A DNA stretch of 64,000 nt from contig PTFA01000092.1 of assembly GCA_003342895.1 (NCBI GenBank), positions 1,334,717 through 1,398,716 on the forward strand, given 5' to 3'. The position numbers and the translations under genes are program-made. The first letter of the stretch is position 1; every line of letters starts with the position of its first letter. The stretch comes from Casuarius casuarius. Lineage: Eukaryota; Chordata; Aves; Casuariiformes; Casuariidae. Under the pieces are notes generated by a model. It was given only the letters and a program-made list of their open reading frames with translations. It had not been told where the DNA came from and did no database searches. Below, in pieces: positions 33,401 to 47,319 of this stretch.

Positions 33401-36400
33401 AACACGGCCGCCTAAGGACTGACCAACCCATAATAAGAAAAAGCAGAAGGGAGGAAAAAGCCTTCAGCGGATTGACTGAGCTGGATGCCGCAGGTTTGCA
33501 CGAAACAGCTGGAATCCCTGCGGTGATACCTTGTGGTGAGGATGCCCCTATTCCCACCCTGGAGGAAAAACCATTATGGGAGGGTGAGTTACAATGCGAG
33601 GGAAAAAATACTGCAGAAGGGTTTGGATTCATTCTTTTGCTTTAAGCAAAGAAAACGAAGGAAAAAGTAAGATTTTATTTACAACCAACCACTATTCCCA
33701 CCTCCACAGGCTCTGAGTCTCCTTGGCATGTACAGTCTAAGGTGTGTCAAAACCTTATTTGGCTCCCGGGAGGTATCTCAGCCACATCCACAGGTTGTTG
33801 ACAAGCAGCTGCATTTCCTCATTTTCGCTGGAATGATACTGATCTGTATCGCTGTGATGATCTGGCCCTACCTGTGCCAGGCATGACAAGGAGAGGGGTT
33901 TGAGCAGGTGACGTGATCAAAATGATACTTCAAGAAAATTGGAAACCAGCGGAGACAGAGAGGTATAACAAGAAGTTAACGAGGCAATTAGGGAGGCAGA
34001 GGAGAGGGAGAGCATCCTATCCTGACGGGATGCGGAGGAAGTAGCTGGGTTGCAGAGGCTCGGATATAAGCCCCGTTTGGATATGCCTCATTCAGCAGGG
34101 GGAAAAGCCACTCCCTGGAAGCAAAATGTAGAATCCATGCGATGTTTCTAGCCAGCAGCACCATGATCTGAACAACATCGGTCCCGCAGTGATGGTGAGC
34201 AGGACCCCTTCCCCCTAACGCAGGGGGCCAAAGGGCTGAGGAAGGGAAAGGTTGCCCCGGAGTTAAACGCAGGAGTGAGCCCCAGAGCTGCTGCAGGAAT
34301 GGGAAAAACCTGCCGCAAACTGTTTCGAGATTGGGAAGTGAAATGGAGAAAATATTGCTCATCTTGCATCACAAGTCGGCCTTTTCTCCTTCACCCCACC
34401 GTAACTTTGGGGTGTTTTGCGGCCCCGGTTGACGGGCTGAGCTGCAGACTTCTGCCAGCCGCTCTTGCTGCCTTGACGTGCTTCGATGTGACAGCGCTGC
34501 GCACGCCAGCACGCCGGAGCCGAGCGGGCAGGTTCCCCTTTCCCGAGGCCACTCTGCAAGGATCAACATTTCCCGTTACCAATTACTTCCTCATCATTAC
34601 AACTTGGAAATTTCCTTTCTGCCAAATCATCCTTCTTCAGCCTGGCTAAATTGAGAATCGCTCACTGCTGCCCTTTCCTAAATATAAAATCTCTGCTGCT
34701 ATAGTTAGAAATGTAGCTAATTTTCCTGTACTACATTGCTGCAGGAACTAACGTAAAGTGCAGCACAATCTGAGGATTCTCCCTGTCTCTCCTCTTGTTG
34801 GGTCATGTTAAAGAGAAAGAAAAGGCTGTCAAATCTCAGGGTCCTTTTGAAAGCGATAATTAATTCACGTAACCTAGGTCCTTTGAACCACCAGTAGAAT
34901 CACTGTATTATACAAAGCTTAATGGTTTCTCGGGATGACAGACAAATCAGATTGGGCTCTACACGTGGAATGAATATATTCGTGTGACACACGCAGCGGC
35001 ACAGACGTGGCACTGATGACATGGCACCGCTCAGCAGGCCCTGAAGGCGCTGCAGACAGCACAGCTTGGCTCGCGTCTCTCCCACGATGTCCTGGGGGAC
35101 GCAGACTTTTGCACGGTCCATTCAGGGTGGGCTCTGCCCCAGCCACTGTGAGCTGGGTCCCCCCTTCGCTTGCCAACACAACCATCCTGCTGGGAGGTGC
35201 TCAGCTACCTCCTCGGAGGGCTGACCCTGGCCTCGCAGCTCCACCTGAGCATCCCGAGACCCAAAACGGGCATCAGCCTGTCCCACATGGGCTCTCGAGC
35301 CACTGCGCAGGGATGGAAGATTTAGAGTTAGAGCCACGAGATAGCCCGCATTTTGGACATCCAGGTTTCCTCAATCTACCCTGCTTATTATGTGCAACTA
35401 TATTTATTATCATGGATTAACTGTAATTAAGAAGAAGGGCAGCTAGCGGGCAACGTGACTCATTAGTGAACCCCCTTCCTCTCTCATTCTGCCCAGTTTA
35501 CCAGGGTCCTTTCTACTGGCAGCTCTTCTGCAGAGCGATGCCCCTGCCACCACGGCTTGGGCTGTCTGGCAAGGAACACTTTGTCATCTGAGGGGAGGAG
35601 GGATGTGTGAATCTCTTGTGGAAGAAGTAGGAAAACTGAGGGACTGAGGAAGTTTAGCCAACCTCAGACTTTTTTCTTTCCCAGAGAGAGTGAAGACTTT
35701 TACGCTTGCTCAGAGCCGCCCCAGTTCTCCCTCTATAGAAGTCGACAGGAATTGCTCTGAACGGGATCTTTGCTGGGGGATGTTGCCTGCTATTGGAAAT
35801 CCCAAGCACGATTTTTTATCGAGGTGGCGGGAGATCCCAGTGAGAACCTATTTGGACTGCTCAAAAAGAAGAGCATGAAAAGACAAAGCAGAATCTGTGT
35901 TTCTTTTTTATTCTTAAATCTTAGGTGAAGGCCCATGTTTTACAGATTAGCAAAACCTGCATTTTCCATCTTGCAGTCAACATGTATCCTAGTCTTGAGT
36001 AAGTGAACAGAAATGTCACTGACCCCCCCCGACAGTAACGTCACAGCAAAATCCCACGCTCAGTGCAATTCCCAGCCCAGAGAGTGCCTTGTATTGACAA
36101 CGCCAGTTAACAAAAAAGAGGAAGAAAGGAGAAATCTGCGCTGAAACACTTTGTATGAGCCTATTGACATTGGATTGCTGGTGCCCAGAAAGAGGATGTT
36201 AATAATGTATTGCCGCTGAAGGCTATACCCCGCCTGGGGAGGAGGACATCAGAGCGACTGAAGCAGTGAAGCACGAAACATGAGCACCAAAACCAGAGAC
36301 ATCAGCCAGTAAGTTTCCGTTGTACCATTTACACTTAAAAACAGAATACTGAGAGTGGCTATGAAGATCCCTTGCATGGCTTGTTGTGGATGTGATGACC

Positions 36401-38152
36401 TGTTTTATTTTAAGCATTTCCTTTACAGAAGGTGACAGGGTCCAGGGGTACCAAGCAACACACTGCCATCTCCTGTCGCTAGATTTACACATTTAACGCA
36501 AACATCACCTGCCAGAAAAGATGGCAAACGACTCTCCCTTCAAGCTGGTTGTGTTTGTGATACCAGTTACACAAATATTAGGGAGCGGGATGGGACCACC
36601 TAGCTCAGCTCACCTTGTAAATAAATCAACATGTCAATGCTGCTCCGCAGGGAAAGATGGTTGGATGTAGAAACCCTGCTCCTTTTTAAGGATAAGAACC
36701 CTAGCATTTTTTTAAAAGTCAATGCATTCAAGTGTATTTAATAACTGCCCCTGAAATCTAAATGAAGCGACCATGAGTCTCACTCCTCCAGTGGCTAAAA
36801 TGTTAACTAAAATATTTAACATTCTAATAAAGCATCTCGTTCTATGAGAATCACCTAAAGAAATGCATACGACCTCAAATTTAAAAATATGCCTCATCAG
36901 AGCTAGCTGCTAAGAAGGGCATTATTAGACTGTCTGAGAAACCGCCAGCAACCCCACATTTTCTCATCTCCAGCAAGACTGACAGTGCCTCTGGTCAATG
37001 CCATTAGACTAAGGCTCGTGGAAGGCTTTGAAATGTTTTTCTTGCACAATGAAAGAGAACGAGTCAGATCAAAGTTGAATAGTGCAGGCTAAAAAGCCCT
37101 TCTTTTCCTCTTCCACTTCCTAATTAAGATTAGTGTGTAATCTCCATGAAGACAGAGGTCCAGCAAGACCAAGAAATGGAAGTGCTGCAAATACAGGGCC
37201 AGACCCTTTTTTCACTAATAGCACTAATATTTTCAAATAGCCTCCCCAAGCCGCGAGCAGACAAATTACCCTCTAGGACCCGGCGTATGGGAGGAAGAGG
37301 CTCTCTGAAGATGAAAGGAGGAGGAGGGGAATGGGAAAAGAAATTCCAAGTCAAAATCCAATGGGAAATTTCCAATTCCCTTTATCAGCTGGTGCAAACT
37401 TTCTGGCTCTGCTTGGCCTGAAATTTTGGGATGTTCACCCTAACCACCAGTGTGAGCATCAAACCCAGCCATTTCTAGCAGCTGGCTTTAGAGCAGCCTT
37501 GGAAAGCAGCACAACTGGCTGCCGTTTCGGGTCAGCGAGGGGTTTTGCACGTGAATAGGATCTTTTCTTCCAGAGCAAGCTCAGTGCTGTGACAATTGTG
37601 CAGCTGAAGGGGCAGGACATTTTTGCTGCAGACTTTTCTTCCCCCAGGCTAAAGTCAAGGAGTGGAGGTAGCACTGGGTGCTGCAGACCCGGTGGGGAAG
37701 GGACGGACCAACCGCTTTGCCTGTTTGCTTGCTATCTGCTCCCCGCAGAGCAATTTGCTGCAACAAACTAGAGCAGCCCGGGGACTGCTCTGAACTGTGC
37801 CAGGGTCATCGTGGCCCCTGCCTGGCCCCGGGTGCAGGCACTCCGCAAAAAACGTGTTGGAAGAGTTCACTTAAGCGGGGATTTGGTCCTTTTGTCCTGC
37901 TGTCTCAAACCGTTCTGCAGCACTCGTGCACGAGGCCCGACCTGACTCCTGCTCGCAGCATCTGGCCGGTATTAAGCGGTGGCCCGGCGGAGGTGAGGTG
38001 AGCCAAGGGGATGGATGACTGTTCTTCGGTGTGGTGAGACAGGCTGGGGGAAGGGAGAGAGAGATTATTTTAATCTTTTTGGAAAATGGATCAAAAAGCT
38101 CTAAGCAGAGATTATCCACAGCCCAAGCCAGGCCCAACGCTATACGTTAAAT
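33401..38152. other. Intergenic, nothing recognised
   Basis: Small GC-rich pocket at about 34,420-34,560 and a possible MIR trace (GGAAAACTGAGGGACTGAGG near 35,631). No gene or RNA recognised in 4.7 kb. Confidence 0.5.
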
Positions 38153-38167
38153 AAAAAAAAAAAAAAA
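38153..38167 (+). repeat. Poly(A) run, 15 nt
   Basis: Simple homopolymer, followed by GAATTAAAAAGAAAAG, which is also A-rich. Confidence 0.9.
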
Positions 38168-38899
38168 GAATTAAAAAGAAAAGCCGGAAGATTGACATAA
38201 ACCCCACGAAACACAGAAATTCACAGCCAGCGCGCTCCCGAAGCGTTGGGGCCTCGTGGCTCTGGCAGAATGACGGCGGCTGGATTAGACGCAGCGGGGC
38301 GCCTTGGGAATCTCTTCCACTAATCGCCTCCTCCCACGGGCTTTTTATTATCTCGTGGAGGTAAAATCAGCATGTGCCTGATGCATCCCTGCACGGGGCT
38401 ACCAAGAACCCCCCGCAGGAACTTCCCCCTTTTCCTGCTGGTGCCAGAGGGACTGGGGCAGTCGGTCTTTGAAGGAGGCCAAGAGCAATGAAGTCACACA
38501 AAAAACAAGGAATAGGTGAAGTTCATGACAACGGGATGTGCTGATACGTCTTTTAGCACAGATAAGAGAAGAATGGACAAAGCGTGCAACCACCAGCTCG
38601 CCTGTCTCCTAAACTGATGTTCAGAAGCCCAGCAGAGCCGATGAGGGAGGTGGGACACAGGGATGGCCAGGGGGACTTTCGGGGGACAGACAGAAAGGGT
38701 GAGGACTTCAGTGTCACCAAGACCCTCATCGGGGCAGATTCCCACTCCCTCGTCCCACAAAGAAATCCCAATCCCTGGAGAGCAAAGCTGCCCCTGCCAC
38801 TCCTCCTTTCCCGGGGGAGAGCGAAGGGGCCAGTCTGGAGATGAGGGGGAAGAAGGGAAATGGAAATTTGTTGCATTTTGTCTTCAAGTTCTAGATCTG

Positions 38900-38919
38900 C
38901 CCCCCCCCCCAAAAAAAAA
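38900..38919 (+). repeat. C11-A9 homopolymer junction
   Basis: Eleven C residues pass directly into nine A residues. A length-unstable place and a likely source of sequencing or assembly indels. Confidence 0.9.
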
Positions 38920-39600
38920 GATAAATGTTTTATGACTCCTTTTGCTTAAAATAAAACAGCATGAGTCAGAGCAAAACTAGCCGCAAGGCCAAGCGGGCAA
39001 TGCCGAGGGGTGCAGCCGTGGTTACCTTCCAAGTAAGATGACATGGGAAAGAGGGACTCCCAAACTGGTCTCCGGAGCCCCAATGGCAACTGACCGTTCA
39101 AAAACATCCAGCTGAAGGTTCAAAATGCTCCAATTTCTTTATATAACGGGATTATGCCTCAGGCTACGCACAAGGAGTAGGACTACTTTGCACACACATT
39201 GCAGGCAAGTGCAGGAGCAGGGCGGCTCGTCATCCAGCCTCGCTGTGCAGCAGGGACACAAAGCAAAAGTGCGATTTATGCTATTTGATTATTTCCCCTC
39301 CTTTTTAGCTCCCTTCCTAGTTGCTGTTTGCCTTTGCTAGCACCAGGCAGTCTCCTAGGCATGAACCCAGCCGAAAGCCCAGCTGCTGCTCTGCTCTGGA
39401 CACCCGTGCCGCATCGCGGCTTCGCTGGCGGGTACGTATGGCCCTTCTCCCCCGGCGCTGCCGAGGCATTATTTTGCCATAAAGGACAGTCTGTTCCGCA
39501 AAAAACACACGGTCTCACAGGGGCTTTTTTCTACGCTTTGCCAGACACACAATTTGTAGAGACGTGCGTGTAAACCGCAAAGGCAGCGCCGGTCCCAGCA

Positions 39601-39790
39601 GGGGCGAGGAGGGAGCGGAACAAAAGCTCAGACGTCAGAAAGGATTTAGAGCGACGGGGAAACGAAAGGAAGGACGATTTGAGATGGAGGGTGAAGGAGA
39701 GACAGCAGAGGGGAAAAGAGAGTCAGGGAAGAGGGGGAAAATAAAAAGGAAAGGGAAGAGAAGGAGGGAGGGCAGCCAGGAGAAGGAGGT
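39601..39790 (+). repeat. 190-bp polypurine tract
   Basis: Strongly purine-biased + strand made of GGAGGGA, GAAAGGAAGG, GAGGGGAAAAGAGAG and AGGGAAGAGAAGGAGGGAGG type segments. It is not a clean short-unit repeat. Long purine strands of this sort can form triplex (H-DNA) structures. Open frames through it are rich in Lys, Arg, Glu and Gly only because of composition. Confidence 0.75.
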
Positions 39791-40004
39791 TGCAAAGTCT
39801 GCAGCACGGCAGCAGGATGCCGGAGACGCCGTCCTCCCTTGGCACATGCAGCAGGGCTGGGGCTCGGGATGGGCAGCGGGATGACGCTCATAGCTCAGTC
39901 TTCCCCCCTTTTCTTACTGCTTTTTCTCCATAAATAAAGCACAGACTTGGTTACAGCATGTTGCAAAGGTAAAAGGTTGCTTTTGTTTTGAGGCAGGAGC
40001 TGCT

Positions 40005-40115
40005 TCTTCCCCGCAGCCCGTGTTGGCTGAGGTCTGCGGGCGGCTCGCGGGGAGCCGGCACAGCCGGCAGGGCCTCGCTCCCTGCCCGCAGGGCCCGTGC
40101 GGGAGGCCAGCCCTG
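40005..40115. other. Short CpG-dense patch
   Basis: About 110 bp with many CpG and GGC/GCC elements (GGGCGGCTCGCGGGGAGCC; CCCTGCCCGCAGGGCC). It may be a small regulatory element. It has no adjacent exon signals. Confidence 0.4.
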
Positions 40116-41006
40116 AAGGTCAAAGACGCCTTCATAGTAATTCTTCTTGCAAATAAAATTCCCCAGTCTGCCGCTCCACTCCTACTCTCCAGTAACTGCA
40201 TAATAATAAATCCAATAACCCTTATCTGGTACTGAATTAAACTCAGATGCTTGGGTTAGCTATGCAAAGCGATCTTAAAGGTGAGAGCATACGCGAAGAG
40301 CCGGGGCACGAGGAAGGCTCTGCGCTCCTCACGCGGCGAGTCCCAAGACCCCAGGTCAGTAAATCAATCACCATCCAGGAGACAGGAAAGAAACTGGGCA
40401 ACGCAGCCTCTCGCTGACACGTAGATCCTACACGCTGCCTTTTGGCACGGCTCCAGCGGCACAAATAAGGGTTTCGTCCCCTGCAGCACCCTGCATGTTT
40501 CTCCTTTCAGCACCTGGGCAATTCTTCTTCCCACAGTCGAGACAGCTTTCGCAATCCATCACTGCGCTCACTTGAACGTCTTGCCCATCCATCACACGTG
40601 TCAGCACTCGCGGCAAACCCGGGCCTCGCACTGCGCATACCTAGGACGTGTCCTTCCCCTCCCAGGGCTGCCTTACCCTCCGGTTTCTGTCCCCAGCATG
40701 TCAGCACCGTAAATTATCATTGCCACGTGAAAACCTGGGACTGCTGTAATAGCCCAGACTCTCCCTGCCACCCTTTACCTTCAGCACTCTACAACTTTAA
40801 GTTTCATCTGACAACTTAGAAAAAAAACCCCAAACCTGCTGCTGCCTTCTGGTTTTGCCAAGACTAGAGCTGAAATATTTGATTGACATGAATGCTGTCT
40901 AACATATGTGTATTTATTTAAAATTCCAGCTTGCCTGCCCTGTGCTAAGAATAGCTCCTGTTGACATCAGCCACACTAATTGTACGTGCAAATGAATCCA
41001 AATATC

Positions 41007-41045
41007 AAAAAAAAAAAAAAGAAGAAGCAGCAGCAGCAGCAGCAG
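41007..41045 (+). repeat. A14 (GAA)2 G (CAG)6 compound microsatellite
   Basis: Fourteen A residues, GAAGAAG, then six CAG units. It lies in intergenic DNA with no coding frame of merit, so this is a plain compound microsatellite. Confidence 0.9.
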
Positions 41046-44000
41046 CACGTACAGTGTTTACAGGAATCTGTAGAGCCAGCCAGGTAAAGTACACGGGGGA
41101 TTTAGCATCCAAATGCACGCTGCTATATAAAACCAGTGCAACTCCCTCATATCCCATGGGAACATGATTCATAAGACCATATCATCACACCAAGGCTTAA
41201 ATATGTCATACAATTAAATGTGATTAACCATCTTCCCCAAATCCTGCATTCGCTCATCTCAACTATCTTAGCCATTTTCCAGGGTGACTGTTGAAAAAAG
41301 TTATTAGTAACATGGAGGGGGGGGAAGGGGAGGAAACATCTTCACCCGGTGTCAGAACAAATTAGCTGCCTGACAGATGACAAGACTCAACGGGGCGTTA
41401 ATGCCATTTGACACCTGCAGCCAGGACACAGCCAATTCTCCGACCGCTGGGACCAAGCGGCATTTTTGCTGGCCACCCCGCGGTGGGAAGGAAGGCGATG
41501 CTGGCCTGCCGCAAGCGTTGTTTGAAACAGTGCCCATGGGCTTCTGCTCAGCCCGCTTCAGGGCTCGTTGGGTTTTCCCTTCCCTTTTCTCCCATCAACT
41601 TGGTTTCCTTCTGTCCAGAGGAGCAGTAAATCTTGCTAAGCCGCTGAGAGGAGAGAATCGCGAGGCTTGGGCTGTTCCAGATGCAACAGGGAGACTTGTT
41701 GCAGCAAACGCAGCACTGATATGCCACGGCTGATATGCCAGCTCGGACCAGGGGCCAGAGCCTTGCTCAGGTGACCGAAAACCAGAACTTGTGTTTCCAG
41801 CCAGGACAGCAGCTTGTCTAGCTTCCTTATTTTATTTGTCCCTGATTGATGTCAAGCTCTTGTTAAGAAAAACTCTTGCCATCCCTTTAGCCATGAGTAT
41901 CTGAGAGCTACCACAGTCTCCATTTTCCAAGGTGTATAATAACAAGTGATGAATATTTGACCGGGGGCAACTTCAGAATATTGTTTTTTTTTGAGCTGCC
42001 AGTCGGACAGTGCGTTTGCAGTGGGCTTAATGCCACTCTGCTATGTCTGCTCATTAACAGACCAGGTGCTTCCTCTCGTGAGACCTAGTTATGCCACGGA
42101 GAATAAAGATTTCTCACGAATCCCTACCAGAGTGGCCCTGTTCCAGCAGGGAGTTCAATGATGCCTTGCCTGAATCGCAAGACAGGCCACGATGAATCTC
42201 ATCCTCCAAGGACAGGCAATGCCTTCTGAGCCGAAAACCACTTGGAAAGAAGACTCTGTTATACCTAATGCAAGAAGATTGAGGACCAAGCTGGTCCTGG
42301 GTCACACAAACTCGCAGCTCAAAGGTAGTGCTGCAAGTCCCTGGTAAATTAAGAAGTTGGCTTGAGTTTTCAGGTGTGCAGAATGTGAAAAGCCCATTAT
42401 GGAAAAAAATTATATATATCAGGAGGGAAAACCTTGAGCAAGTTTGTACTTTTAGCTTTAAAAAAGTAACATGAGAGTAATAGTGAAATAGGGATCCGGT
42501 AGTCCTCTCAGTGTGTGAGAAACCAAGAGCGTTGGTGTCCAGGGAAAGCACTCCCTTCCTGTTTCTCTAATGAATGGCTACCTCGGCTCTCAAGGAAAGA
42601 CCAAAGTGAATTAAATCAAAGCTGCTGCAGCACGGATAGAGCTCCGATGCCTCTGACAAGGCTTGCCAGTCTTCTTGAGTGGGGAACTGCAGTTTGACAA
42701 GGAAAACTAGGAACGATGTCTGATCTGATGAACATCTGCAAGTGCTGGGCATCTTCCTTGCCCCTCGGGTTGGCAAAGCTTTGGCAGTCGATCACATCAC
42801 ATCTCCTCCTTCCTCTACCGGAAACTGTCAGCACAGAGCATGCCTCTTGGAGGAAGATGCTGCTTTTAATCCTACCCTACCTGAGGAAGTTAGTCTGAAG
42901 CAAGACTAATGTCTCTTTCCTGGGCTCTCTGTTCCTTTCTTTCCTAGAGAAGTTCTTGGAGGTAGTTTAAAATGAGCACTCAGAGGAATCTGGTGGCAGC
43001 TTCCAGCAAGGGCAATGCTTTGTGTGAATGAAAAACCCAACCCCAAATGCTCTGATATACAACCCCTTTGCTGCATATGTGCGTGTGGGAAAACTTGTTA
43101 GGTTGTCAGTGCTTATTTAGAAAACGAAGCCTTGGCATTGAGAATCATCCTAAAAGACGCCAGCTAACAGTATGGCCACGTTGGCATTAAGTGATAGTTG
43201 TTCCCATCTAACAGGTGACTTAAAGGAGGCCATGGCCCCCTCCTGTGGTGATGGGTCCCAAAAATCTCTGGGAGGAATTTCTTTTATGGGATTTAAAAGG
43301 CAGCAGCTGTTGGAATAAAAATATAGGATTTTAAAGGGAGAAAGGGAGTAGCAACTCATTGCTATGCCCTGGCTGCATGGGAGAGCCCTGATGGGCTGTG
43401 TAAAAGCTCCTGCTCCTGCAGGGCCAGGTCATCTCCCAGCTGCTCCAGCCCTCCGGACTCAGCAGCGCTGGTCTGCTCCAGACTGAGCCAACGCACCGGT
43501 TAATTTAGACACAACAGGAGCAAGAATTAGGCGTTTTTTTCAGCTCAGGCTGAACAAGCAGCTCAGACCTGAGCATACTCATTTACTTAATTTCTATTGT
43601 ATTTTTTTCTAACCAGATCCTCTATGCAAAATGCTCCAGGCTTTCTTAAAAAATACTCACAATATAGGAAAACTGCAGTTCTCTGTTGTGCCATAATCCC
43701 AACCAAGCAGGCATTAGAGTTAATAACCCTGAATAGCTCACTCCCTTTCTCCCCAGGCACATTTCTATAAGTGCATGGAGCGTTCTTAACCCTTTTAAGA
43801 CAGACTGCACAGCTTGCTCAGGTTCAAGGAATTCCTTCCAGCCGAAACCTTTCCAATCTCCTGTTTCACTTTCCTTCTACCGGGAGGGTCCCAAATTTCT
43901 CAAAACCTGAATTCCCTTCCTGACTTGGTGTGGATATGGGATTACTCAGGTGGAGGCTGTCAGTCAAATACCTCTGCTAAGTATTGGCACTATTTGCTTA

Positions 44001-45065
44001 GTTTTGAAACTTGCTTCATGCTGTGAGCATGAGGTTTGTCATGCAGCTGTCGAGTGTGAAACCATCCATTGCTTCATGTCCAGGTACACATCCCACTGCC
44101 CTGTCTGCTCTGAGTACTTCTCGCCCAGAGCGCATTGTGTTTAAAAACATCTAGATAATAGTTTTTTCTCTTCTAGAAACATGAAGAATGCAGTTGACCT
44201 CGACTGAAAGCTGATAAATGGTCTTTTCAGAGACTGCTCTTGGTTATTTGTGATTTGAGCTTTGCACATTTCATGAGAGAGGAAGAAGCTGAGCCAGTTT
44301 CCATCTAACACCTATCTTTTTAGTGCTGAGCACATGGTGAAATCAACTGAACCATCGGAACCAGCCTTAATCTATTGATGATAATTAATTGAAATTTAAG
44401 GCCTAGGCTCTGACAAACTGTGGGTTAAACTGTCAGGTGCTTCGCAAATACCAGTCTTGCTTGATTGTCAAAAGAGATCAGCCAGAAATGTGTTTAGCTG
44501 TTTTTAGGACCTAGCATTAGCTATTGCTGCCCATGTCCTCTCGAAATTCTGACTGGGCTGCCAAGTTTTATTCCTTGCTGAACCACAGCACACAAACAAT
44601 GGAAACAGGGTTTAAAGCCAAGACTTCAGCAAAAATAAAACCTAGTGCCTCATAGCAAGCAGAGACGGATGGACAGCACCTTATAGCTCTACAGGCTTGT
44701 TCCAAAACCTTCCTGAAGCAGAGGGACAGTGTGGGTGATGTCAGCCAATTTAATCTAGACAATTTGAGGCTTTTCTTAGGGAAGAAAAGGACAAAGCAAT
44801 GAGTTTATCATCTGTTTTGCACCCATACCAAATAAGCTGGATGGGTAAAATGGTGCCAAAAAAGCAACGTTGACAGGTCTTAGATCTAACAATAATCAAA
44901 ACATGAACTTTCTTTGAATCTAGCTGAACATCCCAGGCTTCTGAAAAGAACTGAAGCATTAACATAACACAATGTAGAGCATTTTTCTCCTTGTCCTTCT
45001 AAGAAGATCCGCTGCACCGAGGTGCCTTCCAAAGTGTGTCTGAATATGGCCAGAAGTCACAAACG
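41046..45065. other. Intergenic, nothing recognised
   Basis: A G-rich run (GGAGGGGGGGGAAGGGGAGG near 41,315) and scattered small chance open frames. No gene or RNA recognised in 4 kb. Confidence 0.5.
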
Positions 45066-45150
45066 CCTGAGCTCCTCTCCTGACTTTGCCACTTCTTGCC
45101 CCCACAGTCTTTGGGCAAGTGATTCTTTCAGATCAGCAGATCTTAGCTGA
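45066..45150 (+). mobile_element. MIR/CORE-SINE relic
   Basis: CTGACTTTGCCACTTCTTGC and CAGTCTTTGGGCAAGTGATT match the MIR segment CTCTGCCACTTACTAGCTG followed by ACCTTGGGCAAGTCACTT. The right side decays beyond recognition. Confidence 0.5.
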
Positions 45151-47305
45151 CCTATTCACCAACCAGAGAAAACGAGGATTGCCAGGCAATTTGCTAGTAA
45201 GGGTTTATGCTTTCTTGTTGACTGTTAAGGCTCCTTTTGCTCTCTGAGATCCCATTAGTAAGTCCGGATGTGTATTCACCATGAAGGAGGGCTAAGCAGG
45301 GTATTTTTTTGTAGCTGGCAGGCTTTGCTAGAAGCCCTTTGCCTTGTGATGGGGTTGAGATGTTGCCAGAGTACATCCAGCCCAGAGGCACGTAGCACGG
45401 CTGTCAGGGGTGGAAGAGCCTCTCCACCAGAGAGGAGTCCCTGAGGGTGGACTGAGCTGGCAGGTGGGAAGACTGCTCGGTACAGAGGGGCCTTGTGCAC
45501 AGTTGTCCTCGTTAGAAAGAAACCTCCTGGGAAGCACCCATGGTGTGGGCTGCCTCCTTGGAAAAGCAGGGAAGGCATGAACTTCCGAGACCTTGGAAGA
45601 TGGCTTAGTGCACTCACCTGCCCACAGGCAAGAGCAGCTCTGCTGAAACCATCTGCTTATAGCCCTGCTCGTGTGAAGCTGATAGGAGTTAGAGCTCCTG
45701 AACCAGCACAGAAGAATATCCCATCCAAAAATGTCCTGCTGGAAACAAACTTGCTTCATTTTTGTTTGCGTGCAACAGTGGAGCCCGCTAGACGCCTTAT
45801 GGGCAAAACCAACAAAGTCCATATTTTCAGAACAGGTAAAATATGTAAAATGCATCTTTAAGCTCATGGGAAATGGAGTGGAAGGAAGATGACAAACTTC
45901 AGGTCTGGGCAGAGGAATGAAAAGGGTAACATTAGATCAGACTGAGAAGTTGTGTCTTTACTGACAGCTCTGCTTTACCACAGCTATTGTAGGAACTTGC
46001 TTCTCACAGACTAGATGAATGATTCCTGTTCGGTGATGGCTGCAAATTTCACAACGCTCTTGAAGACCTCCTGTCACTGATCTGTTTTCCAGCTAGTCTG
46101 GGATGACCCAAAATCCATTTGTGCCTGGATGGTGGTGACAGGATAAACCCAGCTAACGTCACTCCCGGAGCTTCGGGGTTACATTCAGACGAACTGTGCT
46201 GGATTCGACTCTTTTCTTACCAGCATTAACATCTAGACTTAAGAGACAAATAACAGTATTTGAAAGCAAAAATGATCTAAGCTCATGGGCTAAGCACACC
46301 TCCACCCCCGAAAGGCAGCATGCTGCTTGTTCAGAAGAACAAACATATTAAGCAAATCACACACTGAAACACAGGCGTAGCTCCCTGACAAACCTTTGCT
46401 TTTCTACACGCTGGTGCCGCAGGAGGATTCAGGAAGGCAAAATATTAAAATTCTTGCCCAAGTCACATTAGGGCTTTACGAATATCTGCAAAATGCAAAA
46501 CTGACTTGCACAAGAAAATGCAGGAGTTGTGCTGTCTTTTTTGAGCTGCTGAGAAACCACTTTAGACGAGGTGGATTGGACTTTGAAGTTCGGTTCCACG
46601 GTATTTGTCCCCTATCCCATCTGGTACCATTTGAAGTTTCCTCTTGCTCAGCCTCGCTGCTCAGCCTCTGAGCGCTCCTCTCGGACTGAAAATAGCCTAC
46701 GATTTTTTTGAAGTTAGGCTTCAAAGAGTTTCTACTGCCTCCTAAAAAACTTTGGGGGAAACACAAACCTACAATTTTTTATGAGTAGAACTATGTTTGT
46801 TTAACTTATTTCCTGTGTTAGCTTTCAAGCCTTATCCTGGAGAAAATGTTATAGCAATGTGTTATCATTTATTCCCAACTTGGACTTTAAAGAAAATGAT
46901 CATCCTAGAGCTATTTTTTTAAAATCTTTGTAGACTTTAAATAGCTTTTTCTCCCCCTTTACCACAAAAGCAGCTAAGCAGTAGCTGACTAAATGCATGA
47001 GCAAAAATATCTGATTTTGTTCAAGCTTTTAAACTCTCCTTGTCAACAAATGATGTGAGCAGCTCTGCAAAGTGTGCTGTCACTTTCCTGCCATCTGTCA
47101 TATGTCATTTCTTTGCTCTTACTCCCCAAGGAGAAATGTCAATGGCTGATTTATATTTCATGTTTTATTTTACGAAAAAGAAAATCCTGCCAGGACACAA
47201 GTGAACTGAGTTTTGTAGCTCTTACTCAGCTTCAGAAGATATTAATTGTTCTCTTACAGGCGCTATATAATTCCTCCCCACTGGCATATTCTGTTTGTGT
47301 CTCTC

Positions 47306-47319
47306 TTTTTTTTTTTTTT
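47306..47319 (+). repeat. Poly(T) run, 14 nt
   Basis: Simple homopolymer. Confidence 0.9.

Noticed and set aside
39564..39884. Lys/Arg/Glu-rich open frame resembling a nuclear protein
   Set aside because: It is a translation of the polypurine tract.
41028..41045. CAG repeat as a coding polyglutamine tract
   Set aside because: Six units in intergenic DNA with no supporting exon.
45328..45867. 179-codon minus-strand open frame
   Set aside because: Composition-driven; no domain, no splice-flanked pattern and no matching neighbour.
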